Positions 43,124 to 53,110 of a stretch of 64,000 nucleotides of DNA are shown here, in pieces; position 1 is the stretch's first letter; each line of letters begins with the position of its first letter. Both the position numbers and the translations under genes were made by a program. The notes below the pieces were generated by a model. It had not been told where the DNA came from. It searched no databases and saw nothing but the letters and a program-made list of their open reading frames with translations. Source of the stretch: Ascaphus truei (lineage: Eukaryota; Chordata; Amphibia; Anura; Ascaphidae); contig WSYH01000086.1 in assembly GCA_036426205.1 (NCBI GenBank), forward strand, positions 288,691 through 352,690, in the 5' to 3' direction.

Positions 43124-43250
43124 TGTCACGGGAGGCCAGGTTATTTACACCTTTTTACCAGGATCATACATTTGAGCAAAACAAGGTAATTAAATAAATT
43201 GAAGGTTATGCGCACAAATTCACTTACACACAATGATGCACAAAAAGTCC
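43124..43250 (-). mobile_element. truncated 3' LTR of the Gmr1-like element
   Basis: TGTCACGGGAGGCCAGG followed by 'ttatttacacctttttacc' matches the first ~125 bp of the LTR at 46982-47893. In element orientation it is the very end of the 3' LTR; its U3 part is missing. It abuts RT sequence, so one deletion removed late RT, RNase H and most of the LTR. Confidence 0.85.
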
Positions 43251-43500
43251 ACACAGAACCGAGTGGTTCCGTCCTTCTTGGGCACGAGAACTACCGGAGA
43301 AGCCCAAGGACTCTGAGACGGGACAATTACCACTAGGGCCAGCATCTCTTCTACCTCCCTCTCTATACTCCCCTTCACCTCTGCTGATACCCGATAGGCA
43401 TGCTTATGCAGAGGACTCTGATCCCCGGTGTGGACTGGGTGATCAGAGATGTGTCCTGCCTGGCTTATCAGTGAACGGGACCCTATGCAGTTCTAGCATA
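43245..43500 (-). pseudogene. Gmr1-like Gypsy RT, N-terminal part
   Basis: The minus strand reads HPVHTGDQSPLHKHAYRVSA, then EVEEMLALVVIVPSQSPWAS and PVVLVPKKDGTTRFCVDF, the fingers of a Ty3/Gypsy reverse transcriptase. It then stops at the truncated LTR. The YxDD box is missing. It lies downstream of integrase in the element's own orientation. Confidence 0.88.
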
Positions 43501-44760
43501 GCTCATGCTTGCACCCGCTGGGGTGCACTGAGCTGAGACCCTATTTCTACCTGCTCCACTGTGCCCCCTTGCCTAGCTTCCCCTAGGAGGTCCCGCAGAG
43601 CTTGGCTCGCCGGGTCCCCCATTGGTGGGCTACAGATAGCCATCACTGATGCCACACTCTCAAAATACTCCTTCAACATATTAATGTGAAAGGTCCTATG
43701 TCTTCCTGTCTCCATCTAACTGAACAACATAGTTGCACTCGTTCATCCGCTGGAGTACAGTATACGGGGCAGCCATCAGTTTGTTCTGCTGTGTGGGCTT
43801 CAGAACAAGCACTTGCTGCCCAGGGATGAACTCTCTGCTATGGGCATGTTGGTCATACCAAATCTTCTGCTTGGTTTGCGCCTCCCTGAGGTTAGCCTGT
43901 GCTAACCCCATAAGCATTTCTAACCGGTCCCCAAGATCCACTACATACTGAAGCACAGAAGCATCAGTAGCAGTAGTCTTTCCATCCCTCACAGAATAGG
44001 TCAAGCGGTCCCCGGACCCTGTGGCCATATAGAAGCTCGACAGGAGAGAAGCCGGTGGACTCTTGCAGTACCTCTCGGTATGCAAACGGCAAACGCTGCA
44101 GATGAGTCTCCCAGTCTTTCCCTTCAGCCTCTATAAATGCCCGAAGCATCTGCTTTAGGGTACCATTGAACCGCTCACATAGTCCGTTTGTCTGGGGGTG
44201 GCAAGATGTTGTGTGCTGGTGCTTCACCCCGCACGAATCCCAGAGACACTGAAGCAATTCAGACATACATTGCGACCATTGAGCAGTTAGAATCTCACTA
44301 GGAAATCCTACTCTAGAGAAAATCACTATCAATGCCTTAGCCACTGCACTCGCCTCAATGGTGGCAAGTGCTACAGCCTAAGGGTACCTGGTGGTAAAAT
44401 CCGCCACCGTGAGTATGTAACGCTTGCCGGTCCAGCTAGGGATCTTCAGAGGTCCCACTATGTTCATAGCTACTCTCTGAAAGGGTTCCCTAATTACCGG
44501 TTTTGGGTTCGGGGGAGCCTTCACACGGTCACCCGCTTTACCTACTCGCTGGTAGGCATCACAGGACTGGCAAAAGTCTGCTACTGCCCTAAATGCCCCC
44601 GGCCAGTAGAAACGCTGCAAGACCTGGGCATGTGGCTGGGCTCTGGTGCGAGTTACCCCCTGATGCCCCGCTAGTGGAATGGAGTGGGCTACCTGCAGTA
44701 ACTGCTGCCTATACTCCCTGGGTAACACTAACTGTTTCCTACCTCTCCACGCTATCTGGA
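43501..44760 (-). pseudogene. Gmr1-like integrase, catalytic residues lost
   Basis: From right: zinc-binding HSIPLAGHQGVTRT...CQSCDAYQR (44680-44540), MNIVGPLKIPSWTGKRYILT (44475-44400), FPSEILTAQWSQC (44315-44270) and HPQTNGLCERFNGTLKQ (44210-44150). The C-terminal part has HAHSREFIPGQQVLVLKP and TFHINMLKEYFE (43680). Of the D,D,E triad the first Asp reads Asn (MNIVGP) and the second Ala (LTAQW); the Glu remains. There is a frame change near 44345-44380. Confidence 0.92.
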
Positions 44761-45456
44761 GCGGTAGGTGGCATGCTCCCTATACAAGAGCTCTCGGTGC
44801 CAAAGATACCGGTTCGACCCACTCTCTGAGGCAGACTGATGCCCGGCGTCTCATGCCCTCCAAGTCGGGACCGTACCTCTTCTCTGAACTGTTCCACCAG
44901 CTCTGGCCACTCTCCCTCAGTCACTAAGTCGGGTGATGGGGTAACAGGCAAGTTGGAAGGAAGGTCAGTACATTGTCTTGACTGTCTGGCTTACCTGCCT
45001 GGTCTCCATAGAGACCTCCTGGAGCTGTTTGTCCCAAATGCAGGGGGACGGCGAGATCCTCAGTGGGCATGGTACCAACGGTTCCCATGCCTGGGCAAGT
45101 GCCCTGCTCTTGCTTCTGGTGATGGCTGCAAACGGAGCAGCCTCCTCCGCAAATGAGCAGATTAGGTGCCCTAGGTCGTTACCGAGTAGCTCCTCAGTAT
45201 CCAACCCAGGCAAAACACCCACATCTCTCATACCTCGACCGTCGCCCCAGTCAAGGAACACCAGGGCGACCTGGATTGACCTATGTCCCCCATCTGGCAT
45301 GGTGACCTGAATCCCTGTTCCCGGGAGCAGATCCTCTTGATTGACCATATCAGGTCTCACCAGAGTAACAGTGGCACCGGAGTCAAGCAAGCCGGCTGCC
45401 TGGCGAGCTCCGGTGGTCACTGGCCACAAATGCTTTCTCACATCGTTGGAATGCAA
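44761..45456 (-). pseudogene. Gmr1-like protease and linker
   Basis: AAGLLDSGATVTLVRPDMV (near 45400-45345) carries the aspartic-protease DSG. Then GVLPGLDTEELLGNDLGHLI and a linker with ELVEQFREEVRSRLGG lead into the integrase zinc finger. A stop or shift breaks the ORF near 44960. Confidence 0.88.
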
Positions 45457-46700
45457 CTCGACCGTTGCAACCTGATGCCCGTCTGCCGCTTCTGCTGTGC
45501 CACTTGCTGAAGGGGTAGAACTCTCCGTCTGGGTCCACTTCTGGATGGCTGGCTGCTGCTTCTCTGTGTGTGCCAGTTGTAAGGCGGTGACTGGCTTTGC
45601 AGCTGGAGTGCGTTGCCCCTGAGGGGGTTTGTTGGAATGGTGCTGCTCAGGGCAATCTGGCTTGATGTGCCCAGTCCGATTTACACTGGTAGCACCACTT
45701 CTCGTGCCTGAACTCTGCAGTCTTGGGTGTGCTCCCCTCCGCAGCTGCTTTCAGCTTCGTGTGGAGTACCGTTGTGGGACTCCGTGCCCTTGTGTGTCCG
45801 AGCCGGATTGGCTCATTTCTGGCCAGACACTTTCCTGCCCGACAGCGCACGGCTGGTGACGTACTCATCAGCCAGGCTGGCTGTCCCCCGGCTTTTGCTG
45901 GCTTTTTGTCAAGACCCAATCCCTCACCTCCGGCTGCCACTGCTGTGGAAACTGCTCCTTGAACATTAAGTCCAGTAAGCTGTGGTTCTTGCTGGCTTGG
46001 CATCCTTCCACCCACAGAGTGCCATGCTGGATTAGTCGGGAAGCAAAAATCATAAGTATTTCTCGGCTGGTCTTGTTCCCAGACCCGAACATGCCACGGT
46101 ATGCCTCTGGAGTGATGGCATACTGGCACAATAATAAAGCCTTCACATGTTGGTAGTCATTGCTGTCCGCTGACGGTATCCACTGGAAGGTCTGCAGAGC
46201 GATCCCCATCAATAGCGGCGACGACCGCAAATCCCAGTCCCGTTCTGGCACACAGAACCGAAGACTTTGATCCTCAAAAACCTTGAGGAATCCATCGATG
46301 TTGTCAGTGCCATCTACAAACTTGCTGAAGCTGTAGTGTGACACCTTTTGGCAGGGGAGGTTGCTCTGGGTTCCGCCAGGGTCTTGGGGGATGCACACCA
46401 TGAGAGGCTGCAGTCAACTGCAACCTCTGCTCGAAGGTGATCCCCTCTCCCCAAGTGGAGAGGAGAGAAGTAAGTTCTGCGGCAGGGAGACCGGTAGCAA
46501 TTCGGGCTACTACAGCTGCACTCCCTGGTTCCTGCTCGCTCTGAGATTCCTCTTCTTCCCCTTTCTCCACCTCCTCTGCCTCCACTTCCACCAGGGCTGG
46601 ACAATCTTCCTGTACCGTGGCCGGAATGGTGGCCCCTGCCTCAGCAGGTGAAGCTATGCCCGCTTCATGTCGCTCAAAATCCTTCTCCAGCAAAGTCTTT
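45457..46700 (-). pseudogene. Gmr1-like Gag with zinc knuckle
   Basis: An acidic N-terminal region (46693-46500: AEEVEKGEEEESQSEQE) leads to FSKFVDGTDNIDGFLKVFED, then SADSNDYQHVKALLLCQYAI and EAYRGMF. The last piece resembles the SCAN-like capsid part of these Gags. A zinc knuckle starts WCYQCKSDWAH (near 45705-45675). Frames alternate, so it is inactive. In this family Gag packages the element RNA. Confidence 0.85.
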
Positions 46701-46951
46701 GCCCGACCGGCAGTTGGTAGTCCGTATCCCTCACACCGGGTTATGATCCGGGGATGGTCCCAGGTCCGGTAACGACCTGATCATCTATCCATCTTCGCCT
46801 GGTGACACTAAACTTAAAGTGACAGAGAGAACCTGCGCTTTTCATGCTTTGTGTAATGTGTGTAAGTCACTACTTTTTTGAGAGCTCGCAATCTACGAGT
46901 TCGTCTTTATGCTTGAATTCCCAGCAGGATTTTATAGCATAAAGCTCAATG

Positions 46952-46968
46952 ATCCCACCGCTGCCACC
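46952..46968 (-). promoter_or_regulatory. primer-binding site resembling tRNA-Leu
   Basis: + strand ATCCCACCGCTGCCACC, 13 bp from the LTR edge, matches the 3' end of vertebrate tRNA-Leu (…CCACCGCTGCCACCA) as remembered. On the element strand it would be the site where the tRNA primes minus-strand DNA. Position and orientation agree with a minus-strand element. Confidence 0.75.
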
Positions 46969-46981
46969 GGTAAATAAGGCC

Positions 46982-47893
46982 TGTCACGGGAGACCAGGTT
47001 ATTCACACCTTTTTACCAGGATCATACATTGAGCAAAACAAGGTAATGAAATAAATTGAAGTTTATTCTCACAAATTCGCTTACACACAATGATACACAA
47101 AATACAGACAAAAAGACACACTTTGGGACTGGGGTCAAAAACTAGACTTTCCTAGGTGCAGGAAACTCTATAGAAGAATTTTACCCTGACCGGGACTTAG
47201 CCCGGAATCTCCTGGTACCAAAATCGTCGAAGTTCCACACGCCACTGGTACGTTCTCTTCTGAGAACTTGGTCCCTCCTGACTGCGAGTTACTCCAAATC
47301 CTCTGGAACTCAAATCGGCAAGAATTCACAGCCGTGTCCACTACGTTCGATTTTGAGAACTTGGCCGCAGAAAGCTGGACTTGGCCTCTTGCAGGCAGGC
47401 TTTTCTGGTTTGAAATTGAAGTCGGTTGCTCTGCTATTCGCGCAAGCGCAACTTTGAAAAGCCCTCCTGCGCTCTTACTACCGGAGAACTACAATCTGAT
47501 TGGCTCACAGATTCTTATAGTATTCTGAGTTTCATTCACAAAACTCAGTAACCAATCAACGTGTGGGAAAATTCCCAAGCAACCAATCAGAGCCAAGCCA
47601 GGTCAGCGGGAAATCTAAAATAGCTAAGTGACATGTGCAAGTTTGCCACCTCTCTCCCTGGCTATCTTAATGCCACCTGCTGGGACAGGCTCCACCATGT
47701 CTGGCAGAGCAAGTGGCAGCCAGGACGATTGCCACTGATCTCCGGACCTGGTACTCCGCCTTTCCCCGCTGACCAAATGCTATTCACACCTCTGGCATTC
47801 TCTGACTGCTTTGAACTCCGATGTCCAGCAGACTCACTGGTGCCTATGGGTTAGCTCGGGCAGCCTGTTTGGACATCGGTTCCGAATGTAACA
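46982..47893 (-). mobile_element. 5' LTR of the Gmr1-like element, 912 bp
   Basis: Runs TGTCACGGGAGACCAGG to CCGAATGTAACA (TG...CA). 'aataaattgaagtttattc' near 47050 contains the likely poly(A) region on the minus strand. The outer flanks differ (gtgag / agcat), so no TSD is visible, consistent with the left side being rearranged. Confidence 0.85.
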
Positions 47894-48300
47894 AGCATAC
47901 TGCACCGACACACTTTATTCGAGCAAATACCCAGTATGTACCTGGCAGATACCTGGAATGCGCCGCTCCTCACCTCTGACAAGCCCCGTTGTGTTTGCCT
48001 TCCCAGCCTGGGTTCATGCCTGGCTGACGGGCGGCTGATCTGTTAAATGATAATGATTAGGATTTAATAGGCTGCAATGCTTCGCGTGTCTACCAGATGG
48101 CATAAATTCATGAATTGTAATGCAGTATATATATATATATACTGTGCAGTATTGCAGCCAGCGGGAATAAAATGCTTCAATCCCTGCCTGGAAAATAACT
48201 CAATGCACTCGGGCAGAAAACAGTCACAAACCTCAATACACCCGGGTATACCCGAATTCGTGGGACTAGCCGAGCTCGAATAAAGTGTGTCGCCAGTGTA
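47894..48300. mobile_element. MITE with ~25-bp inverted repeats
   Basis: The left end 'actgcaccgacacacttta' plus 'ttcgagc' (47898-47925) and right end 'gctcgaataaagtgtgtcgc' plus 'cagtg' (48274-48298) are inverted repeats. It contains a (TA)n tract (48127-48140) and no ORF. It abuts the LTR directly. Superfamily not decided. Confidence 0.75.
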
Positions 48301-49090
48301 TTACATTACATTATTAAAATATATTTTAATATGCTAAGGTATATGTTTAACATACTTCTGAGTCTCTGGGTACAGGGGACAGAATAAGAAAGATGTTGTA
48401 CTTTTATACCTAGCTGCCTTATTCCCCATACACTATCTTTTGGACTCAGTCTTGACTCTCAGAGCCCCCCTTCAACCTTATATACGGTTGGTGGCACCCA
48501 CAAACCCTACACTGGTTCTGGGTCACCTTGGCACTAGCTGGGGTACCCCCATTAACCTAGGGATTCCCTCAGCTACAGAGATGCCTATTCATCCCTATTC
48601 ATCATTCTCCTCTCTGGGTTGTGCTGAAGCAGGGTACCCTAGTTATGAGTCGCGCTTGCGTTTTCAAGGGGAGATATTGCCTGGACAATGTGCCTACATG
48701 TATCCGAGAATCAGGCATGATTCTCGGGTACATTTATAGGTGAACCGACCAGTCCGGACCCCAACCTCCTAAGCACATAATGTTAACGGATCCTCCGCAA
48801 AACCACCCCTTGAAACTCATACTCTAGCAATCCCTGCTCGCTGCCATGCCCGGAAAGGGAAAAACACCAAAAATACTTTTATTACAGACAGTATATAGAA
48901 ACAGTACAATGTTACTGGGCCCAAGAGCTAACTCTCTTGAACCCTTATACACGGATCAGAGGTAACAAAACGGTCTTAGCCTTTATGTGAGAGCCTGGTT
49001 ACCCCCTACCATCACAGTGATGGAATGCTAGAAATGCAGCGATGGGGGAGAGAGACAAAGGGAGTGGAAGGGAGAATGGAATGAGTGAGA
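48301..49090. other. LTR-like or unclassified DNA
   Basis: C-rich with 'atacttttattacagac' near 48873, which recalls minus-strand LTR poly(A) regions. A hairpin 'gtatccgagaatca...tgattctcgggtac' lies at 48700-48731. No domain seen. Confidence 0.3.
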
Positions 49091-49147
49091 GTGAATGGAA
49101 GTGGAGAGACACAATATTCCTCTTATAATGAAGGGTCTCTCTCACAG

Positions 49148-49238
49148 TGAGGATATTCTGTCCGAGTCCCGGAGTCTATGTGGGCAGCTGGAGTCTGCAA
49201 TGAAGAACTCGCTGAGAGGACAGGACATCAGTCTTATG
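49148..49238 (+). CDS. IKBKB: IKBKB exon: C-terminal helix before the NEMO-binding motif
   Basis: The acceptor ctctctcacag precedes T|GAG GAT ATT, and CTT ATG is followed by the donor GTAACT. It encodes EDILSESRSLCGQLESAMKN, then SLRGQDISLM, aligning with the family's EELVAEAHNLCTLLENA...REQDQSF. Phase 0 at its end. Confidence 0.95.
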
Positions 49239-49364
49239 GTAACTGCCACCCGGACCCCCATTTCCTGTCCCCCCGATACCCCCACTCGCAGCCACTCAAG
49301 CACCACTTTTTCTCGTCATCCTCCTGTCCCGCTCTTCCTCTCCCTCCATGCGTGATGCCCCTAA

Positions 49365-49745
49365 TAAGAAGATTGTGCCATTGGCCCTATTAATTCCTTG
49401 TTATCCAATAAGAAGGAGGCACCACTGGCCCTTTTAACTTGTAGAAATCCTGGGTGTAAGAAGCTCTTATTGGATGAGAGGGGGACCTCTGACTATTAAT
49501 GTACAGGAATTATGTACAATACAAGTCTTATCACATAGAAGGGAGGCAAAACTGATCCTATAAACTTTATAGGAATCCTGTACATAAGATACCTTCTTAT
49601 CCCATAAGGGGAAGGTGTCACTGACCCGATTATTTTAATAGGCACTCCGTGTATCATAAGAGGGAGTGGCCACGGAACATATTAACTTATAGGATTCCCA
49701 TGCGTGAGACTCCCACTAATGAGATAAGAGGAATTTGCTACTGAT
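49365..49745. repeat. ~75-bp intronic repeat, copy set 3
   Basis: Five to six units such as 'ctttataggaatcctgtaca', 'taagataccttcttatccca' and 'ggtgtcactgacccgatta'. Same family as 17590-18010 and 21765-21845. Confidence 0.85.
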
Positions 49746-49991
49746 GCTGTACATTTCTTATCAGTCTGAATAAGGGCAATAGCGATGTTTGACATTAAAA
49801 TGTGAACTGACTTACCCCCTGTCCATGTGAATTGTGAACGAATGGAACATTCTGGGCACCGACGGGGCGGGCACAGTATCTATGTCAACAGTCTGAGCTT
49901 CATTTTTATTTTTTAAAGTCCTGTGAGTGGTTGGGAGCCTATAAGATTCAGCGTTCTGATTGGCCTGTTATTTCTGTCTATACCCCCGCAG

Positions 49992-50060
49992 GCCTTGGAT
50001 TGGTCATGGCTTCCGATGCAGGAGGAGGAGTCAGAAGGGTGGCAGATCACAGCCACATGA
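49992..50060 (+). CDS. IKBKB: IKBKB last coding exon: NEMO-binding motif and stop
   Basis: The acceptor tacccccgcag precedes GCC TTG GAT TGG. It encodes ALDWSWLPMQEEESEGWQIT plus AT, then TGA at 50058-50060. LDWSWL is the NEMO-binding hexapeptide common to IKK-alpha and IKK-beta. The tail after the acidic run (SEGWQITAT) differs from the mammalian ending. Confidence 0.97.
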   Translation, partial: ALDWSWLPMQEEESEGWQITAT

Positions 50061-50180
50061 TGCCGTGTGTCTGCAACGACGGAGGGAGAAAATATGGAGC
50101 CTGTGTCTTTAAATCCTTAGTCCCATTGAGTATTGGCGATTTGGATTTGCAATAAAGATAAGCACTTTACAGTAGCCATA
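50061..50180 (+). terminator. IKBKB: IKBKB 3' UTR with AATAAA
   Basis: A canonical AATAAA at 50151-50156 lies 91 bp after the stop. A short 3' UTR is implied; longer forms cannot be excluded. Confidence 0.75.
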
Positions 50181-50767
50181 TAAAACCCACTTCTCTACCA
50201 TCTGAAATGTCTGCTTCGTAGTATGAGATATTTTAATAGGTTTTTTTAAATTTCAGCCCTAGAAGCCAAAACCCCAACAGCAAACCCCATAGAATACAAA
50301 GATCACACGCTACTCCTTATTAGGGGCTTGTTAAGGGATCAGCCATAAATGAAATGCTGCGGGGATCCTAACTGGATTGAGTTCTAGAGTGTTGATAAGG
50401 AAGTTCAATACAGCAGCCATAATTGAGTCCCCATAAAAACGATTTGCTGTGGATATTTGTCTGTGGCTGGAAAACCACTGGAGGGCTTAACCGTGATGTT
50501 TGGGATTATGAGGAAAATGGGAAAGTAAAGGGGATTTCTAGAGAATATTTTTTTTTGAATTGTGTGAATCCGACTGGTGTTCAACAAAATGTTCTTACCA
50601 TGAATATCTATTTTCTTCCTTGCATGTCAATAATAAAAAGATTTTATAATGATTTGTTTCTGAATAACGAGATTTTAGCATGACAAATTTTTCTTAAATT
50701 CCCCTCTAGGTCTTTATCATTTACATTCCAAAAATACATATTTTGTGTTAAATATACTTTTTTTTTA
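50181..50767. other. intergenic, nothing recognised
   Basis: AT-rich DNA with T runs. Confidence 0.4.
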
Positions 50768-50865
50768 AGTGAAACTTCTTTAGTGGCACCTAGTTATGAT
50801 GGGACAAAACTGGAGAGATGGGAGACGAAATGTGAAACGGAAGTGACGTCATGGCTCCCCCCCCC

Positions 50866-51170
50866 CGCTCCCCTCACATGCCTGCTGTAACATGCGGCGG
50901 CGATAGCCGCCAGCGCCGCTCCTAACAGCCGCCGCTCCCCCCACACGCCGCTCCCCTCACACTCAGCGCCGCTCCTAACGGCCGCCGCTCCCCCCACACT
51001 CGCCGCCGGCGCCGCTCCTAACGGCCGCCGCTCCCCCCACACGCCGCTCCCCTCACACTCGGCGCCGCTCCTAACGGCCGCCGCTCCCCCCACACGCCAC
51101 TCCCCTCACACTCGCCGCCGGCGCCGCTCCTAACGGCCGCCATTCCCCCCACACTTCCGCACAGACATGG
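50866..51170. repeat. GC-rich ~57-bp minisatellite
   Basis: About five units of 'cgccgctcctaacggccgcc' / 'gctccccccacacgccgctc' / 'ccctcacactc'. CpG-dense. Confidence 0.92.
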
Positions 51171-51182
51171 GCGATTGATGCG

Positions 51183-51267
51183 TGGAGGACAAGGGTGCTG
51201 GGGGGAGGACAAGGGTGCTGGGGGCCGGACAAGGGTGCTGGGGGCCGGACAAGGGTGCTGGGGGGAG
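51183..51267. repeat. 20-bp minisatellite, 4 copies
   Basis: 'ggacaagggtgctgggggcc' repeated four times. Confidence 0.95.
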
Positions 51268-51297
51268 TCAGGAGAGAGGGGGCAGGACACAGACAGA

Positions 51298-51465
51298 GAG
51301 ACATACACATCAGACACAGATACACTGACTGACACATACACACTGACTGACACACTGACTGACACACACACTGACACGCACGCACACACTGACACACGCA
51401 CGCACACTGACACACGCACGCACGCACACACTCTGACACACACACTGACTGACACACACACCCCA
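51298..51465. repeat. (CA)-rich array with CTGA interruptions
   Basis: 'cacactgactgacacacaca' and 'cacgcacgcacac' units. Open frames on both strands here are periodicity artefacts. Confidence 0.92.
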
Positions 51466-51651
51466 GTGATGCGCCAAACACCTCCCACCCATTTTAGCTC
51501 CCCCACCCGCTCAACATCCATGATGCCGATACTGCTGCCACTGCACTGCTGCCAATAAACATGACCCCAATCAAATTTACTCATGCTCTAAGCAGTAACA
51601 ATATTATTGTTACTTTATAGGTTGCTGACAACACACAAAGAAGTTTCACTT

Positions 51652-52415
51652 ACTATGCGCGTGCACAGCACACACAGCTTTTTTTTTTATCCTCTGTTTT
51701 TTTATCAACTTTCCAATGTACATGTCATTATTAATGTGATTTATTCAACCCTTAAATTTACAATCCCACTCAAAACCATTGTGCACAATTAGTCATAAAA
51801 TTACCATCAGTATCAAAATCTACTGATTTTTAAACAATTGTAGTTTAAGCATCAGCAACTGTAGCAGTAATCTCTAGCTGCTAAATCCTTTCCCAGAATC
51901 CTTTGCCTATCTTGCCGTCTATTGGTGCTCTCTTAATGCTTCTATCTGCCATGTTGGTTTATCCCACCAGCAGAAATACTTGATATTTGACTTCTGCGTG
52001 TCGCAGAAAAATTAATGTATTTTCCCTTGATAGAAAGACAGAAGTGTATTTTAATGATCAGTATTGGTTTATGATGAAATTGCAATAAGTTTTGATTGGA
52101 AATTAGGGGCATTGCTGAAGGGCGACACAGACTTTGTAAGGGGAGAATCCGTAAACATGACTGTCGTTGGTTCACTTTTGCACTTCACTTTGTGGAGGAG
52201 AAAGGTACTTCAGTCAGAGTGCCAATGTAACCCAAACTGATGGTCACCCGGGCACATCTATTATGTTGGGGGGAAACCTTTAACCCCTTCAGTGCCAGAG
52301 GGACCAGCAACACATTGCAGAGTAATCTAAATAACAGTATATTTCACTGCATAGAGTGATCCGCTCTGCCTCAGTATTGTGGGACCGGTGCTAGAGAGGG
52401 AATGTACAGTAGATA
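51652..52415. other. intergenic, nothing recognised
   Basis: AT-rich, no coding or repeat-end motif recognised. Confidence 0.4.
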
Positions 52416-52791
52416 TTACCAATCAGTGGCGGATGTCCCATTAGGCCCTAGCCTAGGGTGGCAAAAGTACTTTTGCCGCGCTATCGGGCCTGATTGGAAG
52501 TCACTTAGTTGTTGCAGCCGCCTCCTTACCTGCCACCCTCCTCCTCCTGAACTGCAGCATCAAATGACGCCACGGACTTCACACAGACTGGTTGCCATGG
52601 CAATGCGACGCCGCAGCATCAAACAACGTCAGGACTTCGCGTTACCACGGCAACGCCATGTGACGTCACGGTGCCGTCCGCAGCGTCATTTGACCCTGTG
52701 GTTCAGGAGGAGGAGTGTGGTGGCAGCAAGGAGGCGGCAACAGCTAAGCACATTGGGGCAGCGGATTTTCAAATCCACCGCTGTTATCAAT
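52416..52791. mobile_element. hAT-type MITE with 8-bp TSD
   Basis: Element 52424-52783 starts CAGTGGCGGAT and ends ATCCACCGCTG. It is flanked by ttaccaat (52416-52423) and ttatcaat (52784-52791), one mismatch in eight. The interior is largely self-complementary ('cctcctcctcctgaac' / 'gttcaggaggaggag'). Confidence 0.87.
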
Positions 52792-53110
52792 ACTAAAGAA
52801 GAGAAAAGTTCCCCCCTGAAATCTGCAATATCTTATATCAAATATATAATACTCAACTTTTAAAGTTAATCGTAGATTAATTGAAACATCATAATATTTA
52901 CAGACACAAAGAAAGTTATGGTGAGTAAAAAAGTGCCAAAAATCCTCCACCGTATACTGTACAGTAAATAAAAATGCTACTTGTGAGCACATTTCTTCAC
53001 AAGTCCAGGGGAGCATGGAAGATTATCAACATGAAATGAAAAGAAATAATATCTAAGTGCAGGTGTCTTGTGCAACTTGGGAATTATGAAGATCTTGGTT
53101 CTTGTATGAT
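52792..53110. other. intergenic, nothing recognised
   Basis: AT-rich DNA between the MITE and the truncated Gypsy end. Confidence 0.4.

Larger units (their letters stand above)
7196..50157 (+). other. IKBKB: IKBKB gene, exons from kinase activation segment to 3' end
   Basis: IKK-beta is the catalytic kinase of the NF-kB-activating IKK complex. With IKK-alpha and NEMO in the cytoplasm it phosphorylates I-kappa-B. Fifteen exons here have AG acceptors and GT donors and join in phase into about 571 codons; human IKK-beta has about 567 from the same point. Introns in order are 696, 138, 8595, 4679, 672, 3307, 941, 3220, 9519, 1225, 74, 887, 6443 and 753 bp. IKK-beta rather than IKK-alpha is supported by the [14 protein letters not shown] and [12 protein letters not shown] wording. 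No frame break was found, so the gene looks functional. Confidence 0.97.
50768..51651. mobile_element. TIR element packed with three tandem arrays
   Basis: Terminal inverted repeats AAGTGAAACTTCTTT (50768-50782) and AAAGAAGTTTCACTT (51637-51651). The boundary bases allow a TA target duplication. No ORF of transposase type; the interior is three different arrays, listed separately. Superfamily inferred only from the possible TA flank. Confidence 0.7.

Noticed and set aside
46952..46968. A tRNA-Leu gene fragment
   Set aside because: Only the 3' end is present, next to an LTR edge; a primer-binding site explains it.
7196..50060. CHUK (IKK-alpha) instead of IKBKB
   Set aside because: [14 protein letters not shown] and GFRPFLP wording and the scaffold-domain exons follow IKK-beta; only LDWSWL is common to both.
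51018..51584. Val/Ser/Cys-rich 188-codon open frame and overlapping frames
   Set aside because: Translation of CA-rich and GC-rich tandem arrays.
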